This document shows positions 16,801-24,031 of a stretch of 26,431 bases of DNA, one piece after another. Every line of letters starts with the position of its first letter. Position 1 is the first letter of the stretch. The notes under the pieces are model-generated. The model saw only the letters and a program-made list of their open reading frames with translations. It made no database searches and was not told the origin of the DNA. Position numbers and translations under genes: made by a program. The stretch is taken from positions 1-26,431 of the forward strand of contig CAYXHP010000024.1 of NCBI GenBank assembly GCA_964465015.1. The letters are read 5' to 3'. Source of the stretch: Humimonas sp964465015. Its GTDB lineage: Bacteria; Gemmatimonadota; Gemmatimonadetes; Palauibacterales; Palauibacteraceae.

Positions 16801-16984
16801 TCCCCGGGATCGTGACCTGAGCTCCGGACAGCGGCGTCAGGTTGGTGGCATCCACCACCCGGCCCTGCACCGTGCCTGTCTGCTGGGCGCGAAGCGCTCC
16901 GCCGGGGGAGAGCAGCCCCCCGGCCAGGATGAGGAAGCCGACGGCCAGGAGCCGACCGGCTCGTGCGGACGAGGTCTGTCGCAT
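13883..16984 (-). CDS. SusC/RagA-family TonB-linked outer-membrane transporter (second pair)
   Basis: A 1033-residue TonB-dependent importer built like the first SusC. It has a signal peptide cut at LRA|QQ (33), a carboxypeptidase-like regulatory domain (about 37-114), and a TonB-box-like LEEVVVTATG. The plug (about 137-271) carries the SusC signature as TPIVYVDGARI, its YVDGARI falling at 201-207, exactly where the first SusC has YIDGVRV. The barrel ends in LSVTF. ATG 16984 is preceded by CGGAGGA and is the first codon compatible with a signal peptide; the frame is open far upstream only as a shadow of tyrS. The gene lies 122 bp downstream of tyrS in the same direction, with a hairpin in the gap, so it may be read partly from the tyrS transcript or from its own promoter. 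Confidence 0.9.
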   Translation of the reverse strand: MRQTSSARAGRLLAVGFLILAGGLLSPGGALRAQQTGTVQGRVVDATNLTPLSGAQVTIPGTQLGALADENGHYVITDVPAGQHQVRVRLIGYELGTKVITVPAGGSATADFQLGVSAVSLEEVVVTATGTQRSKELGNAVSTLDVASEVAKQPDANFTQLLQGRVTGVTIRQSSGSVGTASDIKIRGATTLGLSNTPIVYVDGARIDNNNDLSAANTLGGANVGGQSYTRLDDINPNDIANVEVVKGPAAAALYGTEASAGVIRITTKKGQSGRTRYHLWTQQGANWDATNWWSMAWSPARGLGLEALTGVAPVHDTLYEVNLLKGAGPYASPFRTGYMGNYGASIQGGSSDLSYYFSGAYRGEQGDLPSNSLQRYNARANITVHPSEKVDVNISTGYISSDAALPENDDNLYGVVGNALGTSFWGPIDRPDPTSGGAAVQSCFLAYEYALATKSSLQDATNNLCASPYFVAVPNSMQAIFSRKNDQAVERFIGSANLVYRPLSFWTNRLTIGYDTHSARTDQIVPVDPTQPFGDQSLGLVDKTYGVTRDITLEATSSVVANLTPDLASTTTIGGQYVRQTTQVTEAIGRHFTAGSPAIANSVINESTDGFAEVKTAGVFGQEQLSWRDRVFLTPALRLDDNSAFGSELGLKAYPQIQLSWILSQEDWFPTFFEQFKLRGAWGESGKQPGTEDALALLTPFPVARNGSDVLGVTTNQPGNDSLKPETGQELEVGFDASMLDNRLGLQFTFYSQKTKDAIVQRQQAPSTGYPSTSARFVNVGQLTNKGIEVGLDATPVDLENVHWQWRVNFSTNSNEVTKLPEPIVFGDQRHQQGFPAGAYFARPVRINSAGDVVFGDTAVFLGTPTPKWFGSVGSTVTLFHYVTLYGLLDFSGGNKLDNAFESFSCGLFGGGDQFGTCPAIFQTDAQGNPTPEAKIKDAAAGAGVETPFIYSANYAKLRTVSLRLDLPESLVRRLPFSSASVTFSGNNLATFTSYPGTDPEVNWAGGAAFTRAQLWTLPPARSFSGSLSVTF

Positions 16985-17003
16985 GTGGAATCCTCCGTGT
17001 TGT

Positions 17004-17035
17004 GCGGGGGCCTCGACCTTGACGAGACCCCCCGC
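17004..17035 (-). repeat. Hairpin between tyrS and second susC
   Basis: GCGGGGG-CCTCG pairs with CGAG-ACCCCCCGC around a 7-base loop, with a small bulge. In the minus-strand RNA it lies 71 bases after the tyrS stop and 19 bases before the susC ATG. No U run follows, so it is not a classical terminator. It may be an attenuation, processing or leader structure. Confidence 0.45.
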
Positions 17036-17106
17036 GGTCACCGACGGGCGGGCGCGGCGCCGGAGCCGGAGCGGGATGGGGTGAGGCGTATCCATCTCCC
17101 CTGGTG

Positions 17107-18366
17107 TCAGGCTGTGGTCTCCCCCCGCCGTGAGCGACCTAATCCCGCGGCGGGCTCTGCGACCTCCACCCGGGCGAATCGACGCTTGCCCCTCTGCAGG
17201 AGATAACGCCCGGGAGCCAGCTGGAGGTTTCGGTCGGCGAGGCGGCGGCCATCCATCTGGATGGCGCCCTGATCGATCATGCGGAGGGCCTCGGAGGTGG
17301 AGTCCGCCAGACCGGCGCGCTGGAGAGCGTACCCGACCCACAGGGTCCCACCCTCCTCGTCGGGCTCCAGGCGCTGGAGGGGAAGATCCTCGGGAGCCTC
17401 TCCCTCTCGATGGATGCGGTCGAACGCGTCGCGTGCCCGGTCGGCCGCCTCGGCGCCGTGGTACAGGGAGACGAGGTCGGCCGCCAGCCAGCGCTTGGCG
17501 GCCAGCGGGTCGCGACGGGCCTCGTCGACGCGCGCGCGGAGGGCCTCGCCCGTGACCGAGGAGGCCAACCGTAGCCACTCGTCCAGGAGGTCGTCGGGAA
17601 TCGACATGGTGCGCCCGAACACCTCCTCGGCGGGCATGGCCAGCCCGATGTAGTTGTCGTACGACTTGGACATCTTGCGTTCGCCGTCGGTGCCGCGCAG
17701 GAGCGGCATGATCAGGCAGACCTGTGGCTCCTGACCGCTCTTCTCCTGGATCGTGCGTCCCAGCAGGAGGTTGAAGCGCTGGTCCGTCCCGCCCAGCTCG
17801 ACATCGGCTTCCAGCGCCACCGAATCGTACGCCTGCATCATCGGATAGAGGAACTCCGAGAGCGCGATGGGCCGGCCCTCGCGGTGACGGCGCTCGAAGT
17901 CCTCGCGCTCGAGCATGCGCGCCACCGTGTACATCGATGTGAGGCGGAGGACGCCGGCCAGCCCCAGCTCGCCCAGCCATTCGCCGTTGCGGCGCGTCTC
18001 CGTGCGCTCGGGATCGAGGACCAGGCTCACCTGCTCTCGATACGTCTCGAGGTTCGCCTCGATCTCCGACTCGCTCAGGACGGGGCGCGTCTCGGACTGC
18101 CCGGACGGGTCACCGATCCGGGCCGTGAAGTCCCCGATCACGAACACGACCCGGTGGCCCAGCTCCTGGAACGTACGAAGCTTGCGGAGCGAGACCGCGT
18201 GGCCGATGTGGAGATCGGGACGGGTGGGGTCGAAGCCCTGCTTGATGACGAGGGGCTCGTCCCGGGCCCGGGAGCGCTCCAACTTGCGCAGGAGCTCGTC
18301 CTCGGGGAGGATCGCTTCCACCCCTTCCCGGAGGAGGTCGAGCTGCTGGGAAGCGGGGAGAAACAT
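17107..18366 (-). CDS. tyrS: Tyrosyl-tRNA synthetase
   Basis: Class Ic synthetase that charges tRNA-Tyr with tyrosine in the cytoplasm. The 419-residue product has the HIGH motif (53-56), the KMSKS loop (231-235), the tyrosine-pocket segment YPMMQAYDS and an ELGGTDQRFN motif. A C-terminal S4-like RNA-binding domain follows (about 355-415; SEALRMIDQGAIQMDGRR). All key parts are intact and the length is normal for the TyrZ-like form. ATG 18366 was taken as start; it is close to a candidate promoter region shared with the divergent penicillin-binding protein gene. No T-box-like leader is visible in the 150-bp gap. Confidence 0.95.
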   Translation of the reverse strand: MFLPASQQLDLLREGVEAILPEDELLRKLERSRARDEPLVIKQGFDPTRPDLHIGHAVSLRKLRTFQELGHRVVFVIGDFTARIGDPSGQSETRPVLSESEIEANLETYREQVSLVLDPERTETRRNGEWLGELGLAGVLRLTSMYTVARMLEREDFERRHREGRPIALSEFLYPMMQAYDSVALEADVELGGTDQRFNLLLGRTIQEKSGQEPQVCLIMPLLRGTDGERKMSKSYDNYIGLAMPAEEVFGRTMSIPDDLLDEWLRLASSVTGEALRARVDEARRDPLAAKRWLAADLVSLYHGAEAADRARDAFDRIHREGEAPEDLPLQRLEPDEEGGTLWVGYALQRAGLADSTSEALRMIDQGAIQMDGRRLADRNLQLAPGRYLLQRGKRRFARVEVAEPAAGLGRSRRGETTA

Positions 18367-18380
18367 TCTTCAGGGGGCCC

Positions 18381-18389
18381 TGGTATAGT
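18381..18389 (+). promoter_or_regulatory. Extended -10 element upstream of the penicillin-binding protein
   Basis: TGGTATAGT matches an extended -10 (TGnTATAAT) with one mismatch and stands out in GC-rich sequence. No good -35 is present, which extended -10 promoters can tolerate. It would give a leader of about 120 bases before GTG 18519. Confidence 0.4.
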
Positions 18390-18518
18390 GTGGCTCGTGA
18401 ACGAGCAGACCTCTCTCCTGTCCGAGGCGGGCTACCATAGCCGCCCCCATCTTCGCGGGCAAGCAAATCCCCGCGTCTCCGGCATGCATCCGGGGGCCGG
18501 ACCCGTCCACCGCGCCCC

Positions 18519-20669
18519 GTGAGGGCGGGCGGGATCCTCCGGGGCTGGAGCCGCCGGCTCGGGCCGCGCGGTCGCTGGATCCTCCTCACCGTTCTGCTGG
18601 CCGCCCTCGGCCTCGCCACCGGCGTGGTGTGGGGCAGCTGGACGCACGTGTGCGATGACTGTCCGTCCATCGCGCAGATCTACGCCTTCCAGCCCAAGGA
18701 GGCGACGCGCGTCTTCGCCAGGGATGGAAGCCTGCTGGCCGAGCTGGCCGTCGAACGGCGGACGGCCGTGCCCTATCGCGCCCTCCCCTGGTACGTACCC
18801 CAGGCGTTCGTGGCCATCGAGGACAAGCGCTTCTGGCACCACCACGGCGTGGACTTGCTGCGGACCCTGCGGGCCGGGATCGAGTTCGCCCTGCACGGCT
18901 ACGACGTGGCCGGCGGCAGTACCATCACCCAGCAGCTGGCCGGCAACATGTTCCCGGCCGCGGTCAACCGGCAGAAGCTTTCGATTCGGCGCAAGCTCAA
19001 GGAGATGCACGTCGCGCTCGATCTCGAGCGGGCGTACACCAAGCAGGAGATCCTGCAGGCCTACCTGAACCAGATCAATTTCGGCCGTGGCCACTACGGC
19101 GTGGAGAGCGCGGCCCGCTGGCTGTTCGGGGAGGACGCCCGAGACCTCAATCTGCCCCAGGCGGCCCTGCTGGCCGCGCTCCCCAAGGCGCCGGAGCGTT
19201 ACTCGCCGGTGGATCATCCCGAGCGGGCCGTGATGCGCCGCAACCTGGTCCTCCAGGAGATGGCCGACCAGGGGATGATCGACCGCGGCACCGCCGAGGC
19301 CGCGAAGGCGTTTCCGCTGGCCCTGCACAGGGAGAACGAGAACCAGGGCAAAGCGCCCTACTTCGTCGAGTGGGTGCGCCAGCAGCTCATGGATCGCTAC
19401 GGCGCGCAGATCTACGAGTCGGGGCTGCGCGTCTACACGACGCTCGACCCGGGCATCCAGTCGGTGGCCGACTCCGCCCTGCACGCGCAGCTCGACTGGG
19501 TCGAGCAGCAGCCCGGCTTCCAGGGCCCCACCTTCGCGGCCACCCGCAAATGGCCCGAGGAGAAGCTCGCCGGCACCGAAATGCCGTACGTGCAGGGGCT
19601 GTTCATCGCCATCGACCCGAAGACCGGCGACGTCCTGTCGTTGATCGGCGGCCGTGACTTCGACGACTCGGAGTTCGACCGGGCCACGCAGGCGCTCCGC
19701 CAGCCCGGCTCGGTGTTCAAGCCGTTCGTGTACACGGCCGCCATCGCCAGCGGCATCCCGGTCTCGGAGCTGTTCTACGACACGCCGGTCGAGATCGTGC
19801 TCCCGGACAGCTCGATCTACTCCCCCAAGGACTTCGGCGGGGAGTTCCTGGGTCCGGTCACCCTTCGCGAGGCGCTGTACCGCTCCATCAACGTGGTGGC
19901 GGTGAAGCTGGGCCAGAAGGTCGGCGAGGAGGCCATCGCGCAGTACGCCCACGCCATGGGCATCACGACCGACATCCCCCGGGTCCCGTCCGTGGCCATC
20001 GGCTCGGCCTCCGTGATCCCGCTCGAGATCGCGGGCGCGTACACGACGTTCGCCAACGAGGGGATCCGGGCCACTCCGAGGGCCATCCTGCGGGTCGAGG
20101 ACTCGAACGGGAACGTGCTGTGGCGGAGCCAGGTGCAGAAGGAGGACGTCCTGGACCGGCGGGTCTCCTACATCATGCTCTCCCTGCTACGGGACGTGGT
20201 CGACAAGCCCTACGGCACGGGCCACCTGGTCCGGCGCGACGGGGTCCCGGACGACGTCCCGGTGGCGGGGAAGACGGGGACCACCAACGATGCCACCGAC
20301 GCGTGGTTCGTGGGCCTGACGCCGGACATCGTGACCACCAGCTGGGTGGGCTTCGACCGGCCCCGCCACCTCCACTTCAACGCCCAGGGCGGCCGCGACG
20401 CGGCGCCGATCAACGCCGCCGTCCTCAAGTCGTACTACGAGCACCACCCCGCCCCCGCCCCGTGGCCACAGCCGGACGGGCTGGTGGAGGACAGCGTGGA
20501 CGAATCGACCGGGATGCTGGCCACGCAGTGGTGCCCGCCGGACTCGGTCTACCAGGAGATCTTCCTGCCCGGCACCGAGCCCCGGCCCTGCGACGTCCAC
20601 GGGCCGTGGTCCAGCGTCCGGAAGCGCCAGGGCCTCGGGCTCGACACCCTGGACCTGCGGCGGCGCTGA
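18519..20669 (+). CDS. Class A penicillin-binding protein (PBP1A-type transglycosylase/transpeptidase)
   Basis: A 716-residue bifunctional cell-wall synthase in the inner membrane. A short basic N-terminus and one transmembrane helix (about 20-38) are followed by the GT51 glycosyltransferase domain: EDKRFWHHHGVD with catalytic E101, GGSTITQQLAGN (132-143) and an RRKLKEM segment. The transpeptidase domain has SVFK (398-401, acylated S398), SIN (456-458) and KTGTT (585-589). All catalytic motifs are intact. Two cysteines (C45, C48; CDDC) lie just outside the membrane helix and two more near the C-terminus. GTG 18519 is the first start in frame; a 12-codon upstream ORF ends in a GTGA overlap with it. 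The gene is divergent from tyrS and converges on the phosphorylase gene with a 22-bp gap. Confidence 0.92.
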   Translation: MRAGGILRGWSRRLGPRGRWILLTVLLAALGLATGVVWGSWTHVCDDCPSIAQIYAFQPKEATRVFARDGSLLAELAVERRTAVPYRALPWYVPQAFVAIEDKRFWHHHGVDLLRTLRAGIEFALHGYDVAGGSTITQQLAGNMFPAAVNRQKLSIRRKLKEMHVALDLERAYTKQEILQAYLNQINFGRGHYGVESAARWLFGEDARDLNLPQAALLAALPKAPERYSPVDHPERAVMRRNLVLQEMADQGMIDRGTAEAAKAFPLALHRENENQGKAPYFVEWVRQQLMDRYGAQIYESGLRVYTTLDPGIQSVADSALHAQLDWVEQQPGFQGPTFAATRKWPEEKLAGTEMPYVQGLFIAIDPKTGDVLSLIGGRDFDDSEFDRATQALRQPGSVFKPFVYTAAIASGIPVSELFYDTPVEIVLPDSSIYSPKDFGGEFLGPVTLREALYRSINVVAVKLGQKVGEEAIAQYAHAMGITTDIPRVPSVAIGSASVIPLEIAGAYTTFANEGIRATPRAILRVEDSNGNVLWRSQVQKEDVLDRRVSYIMLSLLRDVVDKPYGTGHLVRRDGVPDDVPVAGKTGTTNDATDAWFVGLTPDIVTTSWVGFDRPRHLHFNAQGGRDAAPINAAVLKSYYEHHPAPAPWPQPDGLVEDSVDESTGMLATQWCPPDSVYQEIFLPGTEPRPCDVHGPWSSVRKRQGLGLDTLDLRRR

Positions 20670-20691
20670 ACCGACCGGCGCCGGAGGAACC

Positions 20692-22047
20692 TCAGCCGGC
20701 TGGCTCCACCCCCCGGGCGGTGACCCTCCACCGGACCCGCCGCGCCTCCCAGCGCAGCGATTCGGTGCCGGCGTCCGGCGGGGAGTCCTCGATCCGCACC
20801 GCGTCGTCGAGCCGTACGGCCGCCTGGCCGGCGTCCTCCTCCGTGCGAGCGTGGATGAGCGCCAGCTCATCCCCTTCCTCCACGCGGGTGCCCGGGCGGG
20901 CGAGGAGCTCGAGCCCCACGGCCGGGTCCACGTCCTCGCCCATCCGCCGGCGTCCCGCCCCGAGCTCCACGGCCGCGAGGCCGACCTGCCGGGCGGCCAC
21001 CCGATGCACCCAGCCCGCTGCGGGAGCGGTCCACGGCCTGCACAGCGGCGCGGCCGGCAACCGGTCTGGATGATCTACGACGGCCGGGTCGCCCCCCTGG
21101 CGCTCGATGAGCCGGGCGAAGCGCCCGGCGGCCGATCCGTCCGCGAGGAGCCCGGCGAGTCGCTCCCGCGCTTCGCGGCGGTCCTCGCCTTCCCGGACGA
21201 CGCCGCGGAGCTCGCACGCCAGGGCGAGGGTCACCTCCTCGAGGTCGGCGGGCCCCTCGCCCCGCAGACACTCGATGGCCTCGCGGACCTCGAGGGCGTT
21301 CCCGACCGCCCGGCCGAGCGGCGCCTCCATGCCGGTGACGAGCGCCGTGCACGGAAGCCCGAGACTCTCCGACAGGTCCACCAGCGTACGGGCCAGATCG
21401 AGCGCCCCTGCCTCCTCGCGCATGAAGGCCCCATCGCCGCACGTCACGTCCAGCACGAGCGCCTCGATCCCCTCCGCCACCTTCTTGGAGATGATGCTCG
21501 AGGCGATGAGCGGGATGGAGGGCACGGTGCCCGTCACGTCCCGGAGCGCGTACAGGCGCCCGTCGAGGGGTGCGATCTCGCGCGTCTGTCCGATCATCGC
21601 GCAGCCCACCTCTTCCACCACTGCCTCGAACTCGGCCAGGTCCAGGTCGGTTCGGAAGCCCGGGATCGCCTCGAGCTTGTCCAGGGTGCCGCCCGTGTGA
21701 CCCAGCCCGCGGCCCGACATCATCGGCACGCGGAGACCGGCCGCGGCCAGGAGAGGGGCGAGGACGAGCGAGACCGCGTCGCCCACCCCGCCGGTCGAGT
21801 GCTTGTCCACCGCCGGCGGCCCTTCGTCGCGGCGAAAGTCCAGGCGGCGGCCCGATTCGATGATGGCCCGGGTGACCGTGTCGAGCTCGCCCCGGGAGAG
21901 ACCGCGGAAGTAGACGGCCATCAACAGGGCGGAGACCTGATAGGCCTCGATCCGGCCATCCAGGTAGCCCTCGAGAAAGGAGCGCAACTCCTCGGTCCCG
22001 AGCTCCTCGCCGTCCCGCTTCCTCTCGATGACCTCGCTGGGTAGCAT
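20692..22047 (-). CDS. Pyrimidine-nucleoside / thymidine phosphorylase
   Basis: Cytoplasmic salvage enzyme that splits thymidine, and possibly uridine, with phosphate into base and (deoxy)ribose-1-phosphate. The 451-residue product carries the phosphate-binding KHSTGGVGD (82-90), the family signature SGRGLGHTGGTLDKLE (111-126), and an LRDVTGTVPS...IASSIISKK block containing the expected arginine, serine and lysine substrate contacts. A C-terminal alpha/beta domain ends with a short arginine-rich tail. ATG 22047 has GGAG upstream and gives normal family length. DeoA-type and Pdp-type enzymes cannot be separated reliably here. No other nucleoside gene is adjacent. Confidence 0.9.
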   Translation of the reverse strand: MLPSEVIERKRDGEELGTEELRSFLEGYLDGRIEAYQVSALLMAVYFRGLSRGELDTVTRAIIESGRRLDFRRDEGPPAVDKHSTGGVGDAVSLVLAPLLAAAGLRVPMMSGRGLGHTGGTLDKLEAIPGFRTDLDLAEFEAVVEEVGCAMIGQTREIAPLDGRLYALRDVTGTVPSIPLIASSIISKKVAEGIEALVLDVTCGDGAFMREEAGALDLARTLVDLSESLGLPCTALVTGMEAPLGRAVGNALEVREAIECLRGEGPADLEEVTLALACELRGVVREGEDRREARERLAGLLADGSAAGRFARLIERQGGDPAVVDHPDRLPAAPLCRPWTAPAAGWVHRVAARQVGLAAVELGAGRRRMGEDVDPAVGLELLARPGTRVEEGDELALIHARTEEDAGQAAVRLDDAVRIEDSPPDAGTESLRWEARRVRWRVTARGVEPAG

Positions 22048-22132
22048 CGTTCGCGTCTCCCGGCTACGATCCGGCGGGGACGCGGAGGGACCGCGTCCGG
22101 CCCCCGGTCCGACTCCCGCGGAGGGCACCGCC

Positions 22133-23038
22133 ATGCTCCCTCGCTCCGCCGCGCTCCTCCTCGTGGTCCTGCTTCCGACCGTGCTCGCGACCGCCCCGGC
22201 ACCCGTCGAGGCCCAGGACACCGTGGCGGCCGCGAGTCCGGCCGCCGCGTGCCCGTGGCCAGCCACCCCCGGACTCCCCTGGGCCGACACGGCCGCGGCC
22301 GTCCGCTGGCTCTCCGCGCGCGGCGCGGGCGCCGATGCGGCGCCGGAGCGTCTGCTGGCGGTCGGCGACTCGGCGTACGCGCAGGGCATCCACACCGCCG
22401 CCTATGCTGCCTACGCGCGGGCCGCGCTCGACTCGGCCACCTTCGAGGCATTGTGGAAGACCGCTCGCGCGGCCGTCGACGTGGGTCAGGGTATCACGGA
22501 TGAGGACGCGGCGCACCGGTGGTACCGGCTGGGAGAGACCTGGGCGCGCCGGGCCATCCAGGCCGCGCCCGACCGGCCCGAAGGTCACTTCGTCCTCGGC
22601 GAGGCGCTCGGGCTGGTGGCGCTCGATCTGGATGCGCGCCGCCGCGTGCGGATGGCGGGCGAGATCCGGAAGGAGGCGCTGGCGGCCGTGGCGACCGACA
22701 GCGGCTACGCCGGCGGCTGGCACCTCCTCGGCCGCTGGAATCAAGGCGTCATGGAGCTCAGCGGGCCGGCGCGCTTCTTCGCCAAAGCGTTCCTGGGGGG
22801 CCAGGTGTTCGGCGAGGCCAGCTGGGAGAAGGCCGAGCGCTACCTGGTCCGCGCTTCAGGGCTCGAGCCCAGGCGGATCGTCCACCACCTCGAGCTCGGG
22901 AAGGTCTACATGGAGACCGACCGGCCCGGGTGGGCGCGGGCCGAGTTCGATACGACCCTCACGCTGCCCCCGGCCGATGAGCAGGACTGTGACTACCTCG
23001 AGGAAGCCCGGAAGCTCCTGGCGGAGCTCAAAGGTTGA
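22133..23038 (+). CDS. Exported TPR-like protein resembling the RMDN (FAM82) fold
   Basis: A 301-residue predicted periplasmic protein. The signal peptide has a leucine/valine-rich core (about 6-19) and a likely cut VEA|QDT (27). The mature part is all-helical. Its order (FEALWKTARAAVDVGQG, HRWYRLGETWARRAIQAAPD, GWHLLGRWNQGVMELSG, ASWEKAERYLVRASGLEP, HLELGKVYMETDRPGWA) matches what I recall of regulator-of-microtubule-dynamics-like TPR proteins, including the LGRW motif. That family match is from memory. It probably binds a protein partner or scaffolds; no catalytic motif is seen. ATG 22133 has GGAGGG upstream. The gene is divergent from the phosphorylase (85 bp) and its 3' end overlaps the YtxH-type gene by 11 bp. 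Confidence 0.7.
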   Translation: MLPRSAALLLVVLLPTVLATAPAPVEAQDTVAAASPAAACPWPATPGLPWADTAAAVRWLSARGAGADAAPERLLAVGDSAYAQGIHTAAYAAYARAALDSATFEALWKTARAAVDVGQGITDEDAAHRWYRLGETWARRAIQAAPDRPEGHFVLGEALGLVALDLDARRRVRMAGEIRKEALAAVATDSGYAGGWHLLGRWNQGVMELSGPARFFAKAFLGGQVFGEASWEKAERYLVRASGLEPRRIVHHLELGKVYMETDRPGWARAEFDTTLTLPPADEQDCDYLEEARKLLAELKG

Positions 23039-23324
23039 GCTTCTTGCGCCCTCGCTCAACTCCCCGGCGGACCTGGTCCCGTGAACGCTCGGCCTTGCGG
23101 CGGGCCTCGTCCGCCACCTGCCGCACATCCCGTCCGGCGCGCTCGAGCCTCTCCTCGGCGCGATCGCCCAGGTCCACGGCCGCCTTCCGGATCCGCTTGC
23201 GCGTCCGGCGTCCGCTGCGGGGCGCCATGAGGAGGGCCACGCCCGCGCCGATCAGGCCGCCCGCGAACAGGCCCGTGAGGAAACCCGCCGTCGCGCCCTG
23301 GCTGTCGTATTCACGCTCGCTCAT
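23028..23324 (-). CDS. YtxH-domain small membrane protein
   Basis: A 98-residue protein with one glycine-rich transmembrane segment (about 11-34, ending in the YtxH-typical LMAPRSGRRTRKRI). A long charged helix follows, rich in arginine, lysine and glutamate (about 45-95), likely coiled-coil. YtxH proteins are often linked to stress or envelope functions but have no defined activity. Its 3' end overlaps the convergent TPR-like gene by 11 bp. Start ATG 23324 follows a GGGAGCG sequence. Confidence 0.82.
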   Translation of the reverse strand: MSEREYDSQGATAGFLTGLFAGGLIGAGVALLMAPRSGRRTRKRIRKAAVDLGDRAEERLERAGRDVRQVADEARRKAERSRDQVRRGVERGRKKLNL

Positions 23325-23440
23325 GAGCTGCGCTCCCGGTCGTACGGTTCGTGCTCTCCCCGCGTGTGGTCGCCGGTTCCCGGACAGTGCAACGGTCGTG
23401 CCGGTTGCTGTCTGCCACCACGGCAGGCCCCCCGGTGCTC

Positions 23441-23469
23441 TTGAAGGCGCCCGGCGCCACGTCTAGCTT
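23441..23469 (+). promoter_or_regulatory. Candidate sigma-70-type promoter of the V4R-ruvX-mltG-thiE cluster
   Basis: TTGAAG (23441-23446), a 17-base spacer and TAGCTT (23464-23469) form a plausible -35/-10 pair. The first transcribed base would be near 23476, about 23 bases before the GTG of the V4R gene. This is the best-spaced promoter candidate in the window. Confidence 0.5.
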
Positions 23470-23498
23470 CTACGCTTCGTTCACCACAGGAGAACTTC

Positions 23499-24014
23499 GT
23501 GCACCAGGCTCGTCCATCCATCCGCGTCCCCGCAGGCGTCCTGCCCGAACTCGTCCGTGGTTGCGAGCGGGCCGGCCCCGAGGCGCTGGGCGCGCTCCGC
23601 GCCGCGGGCAGAGTGGCCGGGACGGGGATCCTGGACGACGTCGGGGATGGATCCGCACCGGAGAGCCTCGGGCTGTCGGCATACTGGGATTGCGTGAGCC
23701 GCACCCTCGAGTCGAGCGGCTTCGGTCCGGCGCGCTACGAAGTATTGAGCTCCGGCATCTCCTCCGTGGTGCTGCCCGAGCTTCCCGAAGCCGACGGCCG
23801 GGACGAGCATCCGGGCTGCCCGTTCGCCACCGGCCTGCTGGCGGGCCTGCTGGGACGAACCGCAGGCGAGGCCGTGGCCGTGCTGGAGGTGGAGTGCCGG
23901 GCCGGCGGGCACCCCGCCTGCCGCTTCCTGGTGGGGGCGGAGGGACGGCTCCGCGAGGTACGAGAGCACCTCATGGGCGGCGGCTCGCTGGCGGAGGCCC
24001 TGGAGGGCCCCTGA
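23499..24014 (+). CDS. V4R-domain (4-vinyl reductase-like) small-molecule binding protein
   Basis: A 171-residue protein whose C-terminal half is a V4R domain: CPFATGLLAGLLGRTAGE (107-124), then a segment ending in ECRAGGHPACRFLVG with C133 and C141. In known V4R proteins the cysteines bind zinc or line a ligand pocket, and the domain senses small hydrophobic or aromatic compounds. It also occurs in bacteriochlorophyll BchJ and XylR-type regulators. No DNA-binding or enzyme domain accompanies it here, so it is probably a stand-alone sensor or adaptor with unknown ligand. GTG 23499 has AGGAGA at good spacing. Its stop is 17 bp before the chosen ruvX start, and it seems to lead the ruvX-mltG-thiE operon. 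Confidence 0.75.
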   Translation: MHQARPSIRVPAGVLPELVRGCERAGPEALGALRAAGRVAGTGILDDVGDGSAPESLGLSAYWDCVSRTLESSGFGPARYEVLSSGISSVVLPELPEADGRDEHPGCPFATGLLAGLLGRTAGEAVAVLEVECRAGGHPACRFLVGAEGRLREVREHLMGGGSLAEALEGP

Positions 24015-24031
24015 CCCCCGACGCGGGACGC

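Noticed and set aside
13688..17206. A plus-strand open frame of 1172 codons antisense to the second susC
   Set aside because: Same reasoning: a shadow of the true minus-strand SusC gene, crossing three genes or gaps without recognisable motifs.
16985..17980. N-terminal extension of the second SusC by over 300 codons
   Set aside because: The extension is out of frame with tyrS and arginine/proline-rich; ATG 16984 with a ribosome binding site and signal peptide is the natural start.
18367..18518. T-box leader for tyrS
   Set aside because: The gap is 152 bp, no T-box core sequence or terminator/antiterminator pair was recognised, and no U-tract is present.
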